Below, one piece after another: positions 49,553 to 60,112 of a stretch of DNA of 64,000 nucleotides (the first letter of the stretch is position 1; every line of letters begins with the position of its first letter). The stretch spans positions 34,734 through 98,733 of the forward strand of contig NZ_AUHZ01000013.1 in assembly GCF_000423445.1 (NCBI RefSeq). The letters are read 5' to 3'. The notes below the pieces were generated by a model. That model saw only the letters and a program-made list of their open reading frames with translations. It was not told the origin of the DNA and ran no database searches. Source of the stretch: Acidipropionibacterium thoenii DSM 20276 (GTDB lineage: Bacteria > Actinomycetota > Actinomycetes > Propionibacteriales > Propionibacteriaceae). Position numbers and translations under genes: made by a program.

Positions 49553-50801
49553 AGGGCTGATCGGATCCGGGCTGCTGCGGGCCGGTGGGGGGCGGGTTGT
49601 CGCTGGGCCGGTCGGGGCTGGCCGGGTTCCCCCAGCCTGTCTGGTAGACGCCGCCCATCGGCCCCTGAGCCTGCTGCTCGGCGGTGATCCGGCTGGCCAC
49701 CGAGGGCGTCGGCCTGGTCTTGGCGGAGCCTCCCAGGGCCGGATTCTCCAGCTTGGCAGCCTCCTCGATCGCCTGCTGGACGGTGGCATCGGACTGGGCC
49801 TTCTCGTCCTCCTTCTGCTGGGCGATCTCGGCCATCACATCCACCTTCTTCGGCTGCTCGAAGGAGGACGGATCGGCGGAGTGGTAGGCCGGCTTGCGGT
49901 TGTCGCCGTCACCGACCATCTGCCCCAGACCGCGCAATGCGTCGTTGAGCTCCGAGGGGACGATCCATACCTTGTTGGCGTCACCGCGGGCCAGCGTGGG
50001 CAGCATCTGCATGTACTGGTAGGCCAGCAGCCCCTGGTCGGGCTGGCCGGCGTGAATCGCGTTGAAGACCGTGGTGATGGCCTGCGCCTCGCCCTCGGAG
50101 CGCAGCATCTGGGCCTGCCGATCGGCCTGGGCCCTCAGCACCGCGGCCTCCCGGTCGCCCTGGGCCCTCAGGATCGCCGACTCCCGGTCGCCCCCGGCGG
50201 CCAGGATCTGGGACTGACGCTGGCCCTCGGCCAGCAGGATGGAGGCCCGCTTGTCGCGTTCGGCACGGGCACCCTTCTCCATCGCATCGCGGATGGTGGG
50301 CGGCGGCTCGATGGCTCGCAGCTCGACACGATTGACCTTGATGCCCCACTTACCGGTGGCCTCGTCGAGCACCGAGCGCAGCTTCTGATTGATCTCCTCG
50401 CGGGAGGTCAGTGCCGCCTCCATGTCCATCCCACCGATGATGTTGCGCAAGGTGGTCATGGTGAGCTGCTCGATGGCGGTGCGGTAGGACTGGGCCTCGT
50501 AGGCGGCCCGCTCGGGATCGACGATCTGGAAGTAGATCACCGAGTCGATGTTGACCATCAGGTTGTCCTCGGTGATGACCCCCTGAGGTGGGAAGGGCTG
50601 GACCTGCTCGCGCATGTCCAGGTTGTACTGGACCCTGTCGATGATGGGCACGACCAGGTGCGGGCCGGGGTTCAGGCGCCGGTGGAACTTGCCGAGCCGC
50701 TCCACCAGTCCGATCTTCTGCTGGTGAATGATCTTGATCGCAGATGCCAGGGTGACCACCACCAGCACCACAATGATGAGAGCAACAATGATTTCGGGCA
50801 T
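49527..50801 (-). CDS. SPFH/band-7 (stomatin-like) membrane protein
   Basis: 424 residues. One N-terminal membrane segment, a PHB domain (about 30-200) with VVPIIDRVQYNLDMREQV, an alanine/glutamate-rich coiled coil with repeats of LRAQGDREAAVLRAQADRQ (about 205-240), and a proline/glutamine-rich tail. It scaffolds membrane microdomains and oligomerises. Its partner NfeD is encoded 77 bp upstream, the usual stomatin pair. Confidence 0.92.
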   Translation of the reverse strand: MPEIIVALIIVVLVVVTLASAIKIIHQQKIGLVERLGKFHRRLNPGPHLVVPIIDRVQYNLDMREQVQPFPPQGVITEDNLMVNIDSVIYFQIVDPERAAYEAQSYRTAIEQLTMTTLRNIIGGMDMEAALTSREEINQKLRSVLDEATGKWGIKVNRVELRAIEPPPTIRDAMEKGARAERDKRASILLAEGQRQSQILAAGGDRESAILRAQGDREAAVLRAQADRQAQMLRSEGEAQAITTVFNAIHAGQPDQGLLAYQYMQMLPTLARGDANKVWIVPSELNDALRGLGQMVGDGDNRKPAYHSADPSSFEQPKKVDVMAEIAQQKEDEKAQSDATVQQAIEEAAKLENPALGGSAKTRPTPSVASRITAEQQAQGPMGGVYQTGWGNPASPDRPSDNPPPTGPQQPGSDQPFNPQDGRS

Positions 50802-50878
50802 CAGTTCTCCTCAGAGAGTGTTGCGGGTACGGCTTCCATCCTGCCATCCGCCCCCAGCCCGGGGTCGCAGATCGACCT

Positions 50879-51373
50879 TCAGCGGCCGGCTCCGCCCGAC
50901 CAGCCCAGGCCCTGGCTGGCCGGATAGACCACCAGGGTGGTCGAGTCGACCTGGTAGACCTCGATCGACTCGCCGGCCTCGATGGTGACGCCGGGGGTCA
51001 TCGTCCGGGCCTCCCAGACCTCTCCGCGCACCTTCACCTCGCCGCCGTCACTGGTGACCTCCTGGGTGGCGGTGCCCTCGGACCCGACCAGTTGATCGAG
51101 CAGGGAGCGATAGCCGGGAGCGTCCCGCACCTTCTTGAGCAGGGTGGGTCGCAGCACCGTGAGCATCACCCCGGCCACCGCGACGGCCACCAGCACCTGG
51201 ATCAACCAGGCGCCCGGCAGGATCGCTGCGGTGATGCCACCGGCCAGCGCCCCGGAGGCCAGCATCAGCAGGGTGAACTCCAGGGTCAGCATCTCGGCGC
51301 AGGCCAGCACTGCCGAGGCCGCCAGCCAGCCGACCCAGCTGTGCTCGGTGACCCACTTCCAGAACTCGCCCAT
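50879..51373 (-). CDS. NfeD family protein
   Basis: 164 residues: three to four membrane segments (about 15-80) and a C-terminal OB-fold (about 95-160) with VGSEGTATQEV. Works with the stomatin protein; short NfeD forms lack the protease domain, as here. Start 51373 has AAGGAGG nine bases upstream. Confidence 0.9.
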   Translation of the reverse strand: MGEFWKWVTEHSWVGWLAASAVLACAEMLTLEFTLLMLASGALAGGITAAILPGAWLIQVLVAVAVAGVMLTVLRPTLLKKVRDAPGYRSLLDQLVGSEGTATQEVTSDGGEVKVRGEVWEARTMTPGVTIEAGESIEVYQVDSTTLVVYPASQGLGWSGGAGR

Positions 51374-51380
51374 CGCCGAC

Positions 51381-52169
51381 TCACCTCCTTGCAGCCACGG
51401 CACTCCATCGGCCGTTACGGGTAGTGACTTCCAAGGGTAGTCCGAAGGCCCGCGAGAGGGTCTGCGATGTGAGCACCTGCTCGATCGGCCCGCTGGCCAG
51501 CGGATGGCCGTGGTCCAGCACCAAGGCATGGCTGATCCCCGGCGGGATCTCCTCCAACCGGTGGGTGACCAGCACCACGGCCGGCGCATCGGGGTCAGCG
51601 CAGATCTGCGACATGATGGCGATCAGCTGCTCCCGTCCGGCCAGATCGAGACCCGCGGTCGGCTCGTCCATCAGCAGCAGTTCAGGGTCGGTCATCAGGG
51701 CCCGGGCGATCTCGACCCGCTTGCGCTCTCCCTCGCTGAGGGTGCCATAGCTGCGATCGGTCAGCCCGGACAGCCCCATCTGCTCGATCAGGTCGTCGGC
51801 CCGTGCCAGGTCCATCGGGTCGTAGGACTCGTTCCAGCGCCCCACCACCGCCCAGGCGGCCGACACGATGATGTCGCGGACCTTCTCATGAGGGGGGATG
51901 CGGTGGGCCAGGGCCGAGGAGCAGACGCCGATCCGCGGCCTCAGCTCGAAGACGTCGACGGCTCCGATGATCTCGTCGAGGATCTCCACCAGACCCGTGG
52001 TGGGGTGCAGCTGGGCGGCCAGGATCTGCATCAGGGTGGTCTTGCCGGCACCATTGGGGCCGACCAGCACCCAGCGCTGCCCCTCCTCGATCCGCCAGTC
52101 GACGTTCTCGAGGATCTGGGTGGTGCCCCGTCGCACTCCGACCCCAGCCAACTCCACCACTGCGCTCAT
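51381..52169 (-). CDS. ABC transporter ATP-binding protein
   Basis: 262 residues. Walker [11 protein letters not shown], signature LSEGERKR, Walker B LLLMDEP and H-loop VTHRLEE are all present. No permease gene is next to it, so its partner is unknown; it may be a soluble ABC of the ModF-like type. The ATG overlaps the dxr stop by ATGA, and the NfeD gene starts 7 bp after its own stop. Confidence 0.9.
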   Translation of the reverse strand: MSAVVELAGVGVRRGTTQILENVDWRIEEGQRWVLVGPNGAGKTTLMQILAAQLHPTTGLVEILDEIIGAVDVFELRPRIGVCSSALAHRIPPHEKVRDIIVSAAWAVVGRWNESYDPMDLARADDLIEQMGLSGLTDRSYGTLSEGERKRVEIARALMTDPELLLMDEPTAGLDLAGREQLIAIMSQICADPDAPAVVLVTHRLEEIPPGISHALVLDHGHPLASGPIEQVLTSQTLSRAFGLPLEVTTRNGRWSAVAARR

Positions 52170-53251
52170 GACCCCGAACCTATCAACTGGTCGGCGGCAC
52201 GGCGGGCCCACTGCTCAGCCTCCGCCAGGCTCTCCAGGGTGAGCTCACCGGGCGGCTGGTGGGCGTCGACCACCCGCCTGATGGTCTCCACGATCCCCAG
52301 GAATCCCAGCCTGCCGGCGTGAAAGGCCTCCACCGCCTGCTCATTGGCCGCATTGAAGACTGCCGGATAGGTCGACCCGGCGGTGCCGACCTGACGGGCC
52401 AGCGCCACCGCCGGGAAGACCGTCTCGTCGAGCGGTTCGAAGGTCCAGCTGGAGGCCTGCGACCAGTCGAAGGGGATGCCCACCCCCGGCACCCGGTCGG
52501 GCCAGCCCAGACCCAGCGAGATGGGCAGCCGCATGTCGGGCGGGCTGGCCTGGGCGATGGTGGAGCCGTCGATGAACTCGACCATCGAGTGGACCACCGA
52601 CTGGGGGTGCACCACCACCTCGATGTGGTCGTAGTCGACGTCGAAGAGCAGATGGGCCTCGATGACCTCGAGGCCCTTGTTGACCAGGGTGGCCGAGTTC
52701 GTGGTGACCACCCGACCCATCCGCCAGGTGGGGTGGGCCAGCGCCTGGTCGGGCGTGACGCCGTCCAGCTCGGCCCGGCTCCATCCTCGGAAGGGGCCGC
52801 CCGATGCGGTGACGACCAGCCGTGCGACCTCGCCCGCGGTACCGCTTCGCAATACCTGGGCGATCGCCGAGTGCTCCGAGTCGACCGGCACCAACTGGCC
52901 GGGAGCGACGGCCCGTTTGACCAGTGCTCCGCCGACGATCAGCGACTCCTTGTTGGCCAGCGCCAGGGTCCGGCCGGCCTCCAGAGCCGCCAGGGTCGGC
53001 CCCAGCCCCACCGATCCGGTGATGCCGTTGAGCACCAGGTCGGCATCGACGTCGCGGACCAGCTGGCAGGACTCGGAGGCCCCCAGACCGGTGTGCTCGA
53101 CGCCGAACTCGGCCGCCTGGGCGGCCATCATGGCGGCGTTGTGGCCAGCACTCAGGCCGACCACCCGGAACCTGTCGGGGTGGGCCCGGATGACATCCAG
53201 CGCTTGGGTGCCGATGGATCCGGTGGAACCCAGCAGGATGACTCGTCGCAT
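52166..53251 (-). CDS. dxr: 1-deoxy-D-xylulose-5-phosphate reductoisomerase
   Basis: NADPH enzyme for the second step of the non-mevalonate pathway. 361 residues, a bit short. NADPH-binding [15 protein letters not shown] at residues 6-20, then [20 protein letters not shown] and LAHPTWRMG (catalytic loop), and [15 protein letters not shown] at 53251 is only 24 bp from the divergent GTG of the next gene. Works with ispG and the rest of the MEP pathway. Confidence 0.96.
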   Translation of the reverse strand: MRRVILLGSTGSIGTQALDVIRAHPDRFRVVGLSAGHNAAMMAAQAAEFGVEHTGLGASESCQLVRDVDADLVLNGITGSVGLGPTLAALEAGRTLALANKESLIVGGALVKRAVAPGQLVPVDSEHSAIAQVLRSGTAGEVARLVVTASGGPFRGWSRAELDGVTPDQALAHPTWRMGRVVTTNSATLVNKGLEVIEAHLLFDVDYDHIEVVVHPQSVVHSMVEFIDGSTIAQASPPDMRLPISLGLGWPDRVPGVGIPFDWSQASSWTFEPLDETVFPAVALARQVGTAGSTYPAVFNAANEQAVEAFHAGRLGFLGIVETIRRVVDAHQPPGELTLESLAEAEQWARRAADQLIGSGS

Positions 53252-53275
53252 GGCGACAACCGTATCCTTCAGAGT

Positions 53276-54007
53276 GTGCGAGAGACCTGCCTGAAGCTGA
53301 GCGGCCTGCTCAACGACCTGTCCGCCGGGCGGATCAGTGCGCCGAGCGCCGAGGACCGACTCGGTCCGATGCACCAGGTCCACGACCCTGACGGCGTCCT
53401 GCAGATGCCCGAGCAGGATCCGCTGGCCTCGGTGCCGGTGCGGATGGCGCTGACCCGGATCGCCCACTGGCCGCACGCCTCCGAGGCCCTCTGGTCGCCG
53501 GTGCTGGCCGCTCCGGGCAGACTCGCCGGGCTGCGCGGTCCCGGCGAGCTCAACGAGGCCGTGCTGGAGGCCGGGGCCGCGGTGATCTGCCACAGCTCGG
53601 TGCCCGGCGGGATCCCGGCCGGGCTGTGCTGGGTCCCCCAGCCGGTCGGCCCGGCCATCCAGTGGCGGATCGTCGCCGGGAACCCCCCGCTGCCCCCTCC
53701 CACCCCGGCCGAGGCGGGCCCCGCGCTGCACCAGATGATGGCCGAGGTGTCGGCGGCGCTGGGAGGCCTCAACGCGATCTCCAGTCGGCGTCCCGAGCCG
53801 GTCTCTCCGCGGCTCGGCAGGGGACATCGGCACCACGACCAGGTCCTGCTGGATCTGGCCTGGACGGTGTTGGAGGCCAGCGAGACCGGGCTGGCGGCGT
53901 CCCCCATGCTCACCTCCCACGGCTCGCAGATCCGCGAGGACGCGCTGCGCCGGCTGAGGGCCAGCGCGCAGGACGCGGTCACTGCGGCGGCCGCCTGGCC
54001 TCGCTAG
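53276..54007 (+). CDS. Conserved-looking protein of unknown function divergent from dxr
   Basis: 243 residues from a GTG at 53276. No family recognised. It is soluble, alanine-rich, with a histidine-rich segment (GRGHRHHDQ, about 182-190) and several proline loops ([10 protein letters not shown]). Codon use matches neighbours and the frame is open through the whole region with typical third-position G/C bias. A start inside the dxr reading frame is excluded. It precedes aspA by 44 bp and may share its transcript. Confidence 0.6.
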   Translation: MRETCLKLSGLLNDLSAGRISAPSAEDRLGPMHQVHDPDGVLQMPEQDPLASVPVRMALTRIAHWPHASEALWSPVLAAPGRLAGLRGPGELNEAVLEAGAAVICHSSVPGGIPAGLCWVPQPVGPAIQWRIVAGNPPLPPPTPAEAGPALHQMMAEVSAALGGLNAISSRRPEPVSPRLGRGHRHHDQVLLDLAWTVLEASETGLAASPMLTSHGSQIREDALRRLRASAQDAVTAAAAWPR

Positions 54008-54051
54008 AATTCCCGGTGTCACAGAAGTCCCCACCTGAGCCGAGGAACTTG

Positions 54052-55524
54052 ATGACCACTCACGGACCCGCAGCCAGCTCCACCCGTATCGAGGCCGATC
54101 TGCTGGGTGAGGTGAGAATCGACAACCGGCAGTACTGGGGGATCAACACCGCACGGGCCCTGGAGAACTTCCCGATCACCAGCAAGAAGGTCGGGCACTA
54201 CCACCAGTTCGTCGACGCGCTGTCCTACATCAAGCAGGCCGCCGCCACCGTCAATGCCGCCCAGGGGCTGATCCCTGCCGATGTGGCCGAGGCGATCAAC
54301 GCCGCCTGCGCCCGGATCCGCACCCGCGAGTTCGACGACCAGTTCACCGTCGGGACCATCCAGGGCGGCGCCGGCACCTCGACGAATATGAACGCCAATG
54401 AGGTCATCGCCAATGTCGCCCTCGAGGAGCTCGGCCTGCCCAAGGGCAGCTACGAGGTCGTCGACCCCCACAATCATGTCAACTGCTGCCAGTCCACCAA
54501 CGACGTCTACCCGTCGGCCATCAAGATCGCCCTGCTGTTCATGCTCGACGACCTCTCGGCGGCGCTGAGGCACACCGCCGATGCCTTCGCCGCCAAGGCC
54601 GAGCAGTTCGCCGACGTCCTGAAACTGGGGCGCACCCAGCTGCAGGACGCCGTGCCGATGACCCTGGGTCAGGAGTTCGGCACCTACGCGGTGATGATCC
54701 GCAATGACGACGCGGTACTGGCGGCTGCCCGCAAACTGCTCACCGAGCTCAACATCGGCGGGACCGCGATCGGCACGGGTATCAACACCCCGGCCGGCTA
54801 CGCCCCGGCGATGATCACCGAACTCAACCGTCTCACCGGCCTGGAACTGAGCGACTCGGCCAATCTGGTGGAGGCCACCCAGGATGTCGGCGGGTTCGTG
54901 CAGCTGTCGGGGGTGATGAAGCGGATCGCCGTCAAGATCTCCAAGATCTGCAATGATCTGCGGCTGCTGTCGTCGGGCCCGCGGGCCGGGCTGGGAGAGA
55001 TCAACCTGCCGGCGGTCCAGGCCGGCTCCAGCATCATGCCGGGCAAGGTCAACCCGGTCATCCCGGAGATGGTCAACCAGGTCGCATTCGAGATCGTCGG
55101 CCACGACGTCACCATCTCGATGGCCGCCGAGGCCGGACAGCTGCAGCTCAACGCCTTCGAGCCGATCATCGCCCATCTGCTGTTCGAGGAGATCCGTCAC
55201 CTGCAGCGCGCCATGGTGGTCTTCACCGACCGCTGCATCACCGGGATCACCGCCAACGCGGAGACACTGCGCGAGGAGGTGTGGCGGTCGGTCTCGATCG
55301 TCACCGCGCTGTCCCCGGCGCTGGGCTATGCCACCGCCACCCGGGTGGCCCAGCAGGCGCTGGCCGAGAAGCGCACGGTCGGCGAGATCATCCTGGAGGA
55401 GCACCTGCTCGACAAGGATGCGCTCGCCTCCGCGCTGGCTCCAGAGCATCTCATCCACCCCTGGACGCCGCGCACCGCGCCCTTCCGCACCACCGCACGG
55501 ACCCCCGATGAGGACCCGGCCTGA
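54052..55524 (+). CDS. aspA: Aspartate ammonia-lyase
   Basis: 490 residues of the aspartase/fumarase superfamily. [15 protein letters not shown] signature (residues about 324-338), [15 protein letters not shown] and [15 protein letters not shown] motifs. Converts aspartate to fumarate and ammonia; propionibacteria use it to feed fumarate reduction to succinate. Start ATG 54052 has GAGGAA. Length and motif detail favour aspartase over class II fumarase, which is about 460 residues. Confidence 0.9.
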   Translation: MTTHGPAASSTRIEADLLGEVRIDNRQYWGINTARALENFPITSKKVGHYHQFVDALSYIKQAAATVNAAQGLIPADVAEAINAACARIRTREFDDQFTVGTIQGGAGTSTNMNANEVIANVALEELGLPKGSYEVVDPHNHVNCCQSTNDVYPSAIKIALLFMLDDLSAALRHTADAFAAKAEQFADVLKLGRTQLQDAVPMTLGQEFGTYAVMIRNDDAVLAAARKLLTELNIGGTAIGTGINTPAGYAPAMITELNRLTGLELSDSANLVEATQDVGGFVQLSGVMKRIAVKISKICNDLRLLSSGPRAGLGEINLPAVQAGSSIMPGKVNPVIPEMVNQVAFEIVGHDVTISMAAEAGQLQLNAFEPIIAHLLFEEIRHLQRAMVVFTDRCITGITANAETLREEVWRSVSIVTALSPALGYATATRVAQQALAEKRTVGEIILEEHLLDKDALASALAPEHLIHPWTPRTAPFRTTARTPDEDPA

Positions 55525-55545
55525 ACCTCCTCGGTCGTTCTACCG

Positions 55546-57435
55546 TCAGTCGTTCTCCAGGGTCGACAGGTCTCCCTCGTCCTGGCCCAGGGCACGGGCT
55601 CTCAGCACCCGGCGCATGATCTTCCCCGACCGGGTCTTGGGCAGCTTGTCGACGAACTCGATGACATCGGGCTTGGCGATCGGCGAGAGGGTCTGGGAGA
55701 CGTGCTGACGGATCTCGGCGGCCAGCTCGTTGGATCCCTGGTAACCGGTGTTGAGCACCACCAGGACGTGGATCGCGTTGCCCTTGACCTCGTGCGGCAG
55801 CCCGATCGCCGCGCACTCGGCGACGGCGGGGTGGGAGGTCACCGCGGCCTCCACCTCGGCGGTGCCGATCCGGTGACCCGAGACCTTGATGACGTCGTCG
55901 GTGCGGCCGATGATCCACACGTAGCCGTCCTCGTCGATCCTGGCCGAGTCCCCGGTGAGGTAGACCCCCGGGTACTTCGACCAGTAGGTCTCCACGTAGC
56001 GCTGCGGCTCCTTGAACAGGGTGCGCAGCATCGAGGGCCACGGGTTCTTCAGCACCAGGAAGCCGTCGCTGCCCGCCGGCACCTCATTGCCCTGCTCATC
56101 GAGCACGGCGACCGCCTGGCCGGGGATCGGCCGGCCCGCCGAGCCGGGCTTCTTGGGCATCGTCGGCAGGCTGGTCACCTGCATCGCACCGGTCTCGGTC
56201 TGCCACCAGTTGTCGATCACCGAGCAGCGGCCCTGCCCCACCACGTCGTGGAACCAGCGCCAGGCCTCCGGGTTGAGCGGTTCCCCGGCGCTCACCAGGA
56301 TCCGGAGCGTGGAGATGTCGTGCTTGGTGACCCAGGCGTCCCCGAAGCGCATCAGGGTGCGGATCGCGGTGGGGGCGGTGAACATCCCGTTGATGCCGTA
56401 GTGCTCGACCAGCTGCCACCACACGTCGGGGTAGGGGTAGACCGGGCTGCCCTCCGCCATGAAGGCGGTGGCGCCACGGATCAGCGGTGCATAGATCACA
56501 TAGGAGGTGCCGGTGATCCAGCCCGGGTCGGCGGTGCACCACCACCGGTCGGCCTCGTGGATGTCCAGACAGTTCTTCATCGTCGAGGACAGATGCACCT
56601 GGTATCCGCCATGGACGTGGACGGCGGCCTTCGGCTTGCCGGTGGATCCGGAGGTGTAGAGGATGAACAGCGGGTCCTCGGCATCGACCTGGACCGTCTC
56701 GCAGTGCCCCTGGGCGATCGGCAGCCGCGCCAGCTCGTGGTACCAGTGGTCCCGGGTCGGGTCCATCGATACCTCCGAACCGGTGTTGCGCACCACGATG
56801 ACGTTCTCCACGGTCGGGGAGAACCGGACGGCGTCATCCACGATCTTCTTCATCGGGAACACCGAGCCGTTGATCCACGACCCGTCGACGGTGATGACGA
56901 CCTTCGACTCGGAGTCGTCGATCCGGGCATTGAGGGCCTCCGAGGAGTACCCGGCGAAGACCACCGAGTGCACCGCGCCGATCTTGGCGGCGGCCAGCAT
57001 CGCGAAGTAGATCTCGGGGATGCGCGGCAGGTAGATGGTGACGACGTCACCCTTCTGGACCCCCATCGAGAGCAGGATGTTGGCCATCTGCTCGACCTCG
57101 CGGTTGAGCGAGAAGTAGGAGAAGGTGCGCACCTTCGAGGTGTCCTCCCCCACCCAGATCAACGCCAACTTGTTGCGCCGGGCGGTCGTCAGATGCCGAT
57201 CGATGGCATTGCTGACGATATTGGTCCTCGCCCCGGTGAACCACTTGTAGAACGGCGCCCCGGAGTCATCCAGGACCTTGTCCCAGGGCGCCGACCACTC
57301 GAGTTCGGCGGCCTCTCCCTCCCAGAAGGCCACCGGATCTGCGTCGGCGCGCTCCAGCAGGGCCTTCCAGTCCTGGACATTGGCCTGGTCCAGCACCTCC
57401 TGGGGAGGTTGGATCAGGGTGCTCTCGTCGGTCAT
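55546..57435 (-). CDS. acs: Acyl-CoA synthetase (acetate--CoA ligase family), downstream copy
   Basis: 629 residues. AMP-forming ligase activating short-chain acids: N-terminal ACAS_N domain, LYTSGSTGKPKA, TGDSARIDEDGYVWIIGRTDD and the C-terminal TRSGKIMRR, whose lysine is essential and can be acetylated in Acs. It is the second gene of a tandem pair. Starts with ATG 57435, AGGAGG upstream in the gap. It converges with aspA. Acetate or propionate preference cannot be read from sequence. Confidence 0.9.
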   Translation of the reverse strand: MTDESTLIQPPQEVLDQANVQDWKALLERADADPVAFWEGEAAELEWSAPWDKVLDDSGAPFYKWFTGARTNIVSNAIDRHLTTARRNKLALIWVGEDTSKVRTFSYFSLNREVEQMANILLSMGVQKGDVVTIYLPRIPEIYFAMLAAAKIGAVHSVVFAGYSSEALNARIDDSESKVVITVDGSWINGSVFPMKKIVDDAVRFSPTVENVIVVRNTGSEVSMDPTRDHWYHELARLPIAQGHCETVQVDAEDPLFILYTSGSTGKPKAAVHVHGGYQVHLSSTMKNCLDIHEADRWWCTADPGWITGTSYVIYAPLIRGATAFMAEGSPVYPYPDVWWQLVEHYGINGMFTAPTAIRTLMRFGDAWVTKHDISTLRILVSAGEPLNPEAWRWFHDVVGQGRCSVIDNWWQTETGAMQVTSLPTMPKKPGSAGRPIPGQAVAVLDEQGNEVPAGSDGFLVLKNPWPSMLRTLFKEPQRYVETYWSKYPGVYLTGDSARIDEDGYVWIIGRTDDVIKVSGHRIGTAEVEAAVTSHPAVAECAAIGLPHEVKGNAIHVLVVLNTGYQGSNELAAEIRQHVSQTLSPIAKPDVIEFVDKLPKTRSGKIMRRVLRARALGQDEGDLSTLEND

Positions 57436-57452
57436 TGGTCCTCCTTGATCAA

Positions 57453-59345
57453 TCAACTGTTCTCGAGGGTGGACAGGTCGCCTTCGTCCTGTCCCAGGGC
57501 ACGGGCCCGCAGCACCCGGCGCATGATCTTTCCGGACCGGGTCTTGGGCAGCTTCTCGGGGAAGTCGAAGCCATCGGGTTTGGCGATCGGCGAGAGGGTC
57601 TCGGCGACGTGGTTGCGCAGCTCCTCCTCCAGCTCCTTGGAGGGGGAGAAGCCGTTGGCCAGGATCACCGAGCAGTGGATGGAGTTCCCCTTGACGTCGT
57701 GGGGGAGCCCGATCACAGCGGCCTCCACCACCGCGGGATGGGAGACCAGCGCCGACTCCACCTCGGCGGTGCCCAGCCGGTGTCCCGAGACCTTGATGAC
57801 GTCGTCGGTGCGCCCGATGATCCAGAAGTAGCCGTCCTCGTCCTGGCGGGCCGAGTCCCCGGTCAGGTACAGCCCCGGGTACTTCGCCCAGTAGGTCTGC
57901 CGGTAGCGTTCGGGATCCTTGAACAGGGTGCGCATCATCGCCGGCCAAGGATTCCTGAGCACCAGGAACCCCTCGGTACCCACCGGCACCTCGTCCCCCG
58001 CCTCGTCGACGACGGCGGCCTGCTGGCCGAACACCGGGCGGCCCGCCGAGCCGGGCTTCTGGTCCATGGTCGGCACCGTGGTGATCTGGAACATCCCGGT
58101 CTCGGTCTGCCACCAGGTGTCGATGATCGGGCAGCGGTCGCCGCCGACGACATGGTGGAACCAGCGCCAGGCCTCCGGGTTGATCGGCTCACCCACCGAA
58201 CCCAGCAGCCTCAGGCTGGACAAATCGTGCTTGGTGACCCAGGCGTCCCCGAAGCGCATCAGGGTGCGGATCGCGGTGGGGGCGGTGTAGAAGCCGGTGA
58301 CGCCGTAGTGCTCGATCAGCTGCCACCAGATGTCGGGATAGGGGTAGGTCGGGTTGCCCTCGGCCATCAGCACGGTGGCCCCGTTCAGCAGCGGCCCGTA
58401 GACCAGGTAGGAGTGCCCGGTGATCCAGCCCGGATCGGCGGTGCACCACCAGCGGTCCTCCTCCTTGATGTCGAAGGAGTATCTCAGCGTGGTGTAGGTG
58501 CCGACCTGGTAGCCGCCATGGGTGTGCAGGATGGCCTTCGGCTTGCCGGTGGATCCGGAGGTGTAGAGGATGAACAGCGGGTCCTCGGCATCGACCTGGA
58601 CGGTCGGGCAGTGGCCCTTGGCGATCGGCAACCTGGCGAGCTCGTGGTACCAGTGGTCGCGCACCGAGTCCATCGTCACCGGCGTCTCGGTGTTGCGCAC
58701 CACGATGACGTTCTCCACTGTCGGGGAGAACCTCACCGCTTCGTCGACGATCTTCTTGAGGGGGAAGACCTTCCCGTTGACCCAGGAGCCATCGGCGGTG
58801 ATGACGACCTTCGACTCGGAGTCGTCGATCCGGGTGCTCAGCGCCTCGGAGGAGTATCCGGCGAAGATCACCGAGTGCACCGCCCCGATCTTGGCGGCGG
58901 CCAGCATCGCGAAGAAGATCTCCGGGATGCGCGGCAGGTAGATGGTGACGACGTCACCCTTCTCGACACCCATCGCCTTGAGGATGTTGGCCATCTGCTC
59001 GACCTCGCGGTTGAGCGAGAAGTAGGAGAAGGTCCGCACCTTCGAGGTGTCCTCCCCCACCCAGATCAACGCCAACTTGTTGCGCCGGGCGGTCGTCAGA
59101 TGCCGATCGATGGCATTGCTGACGATATTGGTCCTCGCCCCGGTGAACCACTTGTAGAACGGCGCCTCCGAGTCATCCAGGACCTTGTCCCAGGGGTGGG
59201 ACCACTGGAGTTCGGATGCCCGCTCGGCCCAGTAGCCCTGGGGGTCGGCGGCGGCCGCGGCCTCCACGGCCCGCCAGTCCTGGATCCAGGCATCATCGAT
59301 GATGTTCTGAGGGGGTTCGTACACGTCCTGCTGGTCTGGCGTCAT
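57453..59345 (-). CDS. acs: Acyl-CoA synthetase (acetate--CoA ligase family), upstream copy
   Basis: 630 residues, same architecture as its neighbour (LYTSGSTGKPKA, TGDSARQDEDGYFWIIGRTDD, TRSGKIMRR). The two genes are separated by 17 bp and clearly arose by duplication, yet they diverge in the N-terminal 50 residues and around the acyl pocket, which suggests different substrates. A stretch of 132 bp is identical between them. The ATG at 59345 has GAGGAGGA upstream. Divergent from the rhomboid gene across 131 bp, which holds a CCAC-AACT-GTGG dyad at 59383-59394. Confidence 0.9.
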   Translation of the reverse strand: MTPDQQDVYEPPQNIIDDAWIQDWRAVEAAAAADPQGYWAERASELQWSHPWDKVLDDSEAPFYKWFTGARTNIVSNAIDRHLTTARRNKLALIWVGEDTSKVRTFSYFSLNREVEQMANILKAMGVEKGDVVTIYLPRIPEIFFAMLAAAKIGAVHSVIFAGYSSEALSTRIDDSESKVVITADGSWVNGKVFPLKKIVDEAVRFSPTVENVIVVRNTETPVTMDSVRDHWYHELARLPIAKGHCPTVQVDAEDPLFILYTSGSTGKPKAILHTHGGYQVGTYTTLRYSFDIKEEDRWWCTADPGWITGHSYLVYGPLLNGATVLMAEGNPTYPYPDIWWQLIEHYGVTGFYTAPTAIRTLMRFGDAWVTKHDLSSLRLLGSVGEPINPEAWRWFHHVVGGDRCPIIDTWWQTETGMFQITTVPTMDQKPGSAGRPVFGQQAAVVDEAGDEVPVGTEGFLVLRNPWPAMMRTLFKDPERYRQTYWAKYPGLYLTGDSARQDEDGYFWIIGRTDDVIKVSGHRLGTAEVESALVSHPAVVEAAVIGLPHDVKGNSIHCSVILANGFSPSKELEEELRNHVAETLSPIAKPDGFDFPEKLPKTRSGKIMRRVLRARALGQDEGDLSTLENS

Positions 59346-59476
59346 GGGTCCTCCTCGACCTCGACTGTCAGCATCGAGGAAACCACAACTGTGGCGGTCT
59401 GCTGCAGGGTTTGGCATAAGACGTTCGCCGACGGCGTGAACGACGTCCCGCTTGTCCGGACCCGGACACTGGAGAC

Positions 59477-60112
59477 ATGAGCCAGATCCAACGCCGTTCT
59501 CCGAAACTGCCCACCACCGCGAACCCGGCGGGGCGCTCCGCCGTCGTGATGGTGGGGGTGGTCGCGGCGATGTGGCTGATCGAACTGGTCGACGCCGCCA
59601 GCGGTGGGTCCCTCGACGCGCTGGGCATTCACGCCAGGACGGTCGAGGGGCTGTGGCAGATCTTCACCGCCCCCTGGCTGCACGTCGGGTTCGCCCATCT
59701 GATCAGCAACACGATCCCGCTGCTGGTGCTGGGCTGGCTGGTGCTGATGGATTCCACCCGCAGCTGGCTGGTCTCCGGTCTCATCATCACGGTGTGCTCG
59801 GGGCTGCTGGCCTGGCTCGCCTCACCGGCCGGTTCGGTGACCCTGGGGGCTTCCGGCATCGTCTTCGGCTGGCTGGCACTCCTGCTGGTCAAGGGCATCT
59901 TCACCCGCGACGCCGGGGACATCGTGCTGGCCGTCATCGTGCTGTTCATCTACGGCGGTGTGCTGTGGGGGGTGCTGCCGCGAGGCGGCGGGATCTCCTG
60001 GCAGGCCCACCTGGGTGGGGCGATCGGCGGGGTGCTGGCCGCCTGGTGGCTGACCCGGGCCGAACGGGCCCGCCGTGCCGAGCGCAGACGGGTGATACCT
60101 TCGCGGCTGTGA
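59477..60112 (+). CDS. Rhomboid family intramembrane serine protease
   Basis: 211 residues, six membrane segments. GFAHLISN in loop 1 helix, the catalytic serine in LGASGIVFG (GxSG) and the catalytic histidine in QAHLGGAIGG. Substrates unknown. Its stop overlaps the menB GTG by four bases, so it is translationally coupled to the menaquinone genes. Confidence 0.92.
   Translation: MSQIQRRSPKLPTTANPAGRSAVVMVGVVAAMWLIELVDAASGGSLDALGIHARTVEGLWQIFTAPWLHVGFAHLISNTIPLLVLGWLVLMDSTRSWLVSGLIITVCSGLLAWLASPAGSVTLGASGIVFGWLALLLVKGIFTRDAGDIVLAVIVLFIYGGVLWGVLPRGGGISWQAHLGGAIGGVLAAWWLTRAERARRAERRRVIPSRL

Noticed and set aside
55702..59480. Long plus-strand open frames opposite both acs genes
   Set aside because: They repeat along the two paralogs in step with the real genes and consist of low-complexity G/D/H-rich sequence, as expected for antisense frames in GC-rich DNA.
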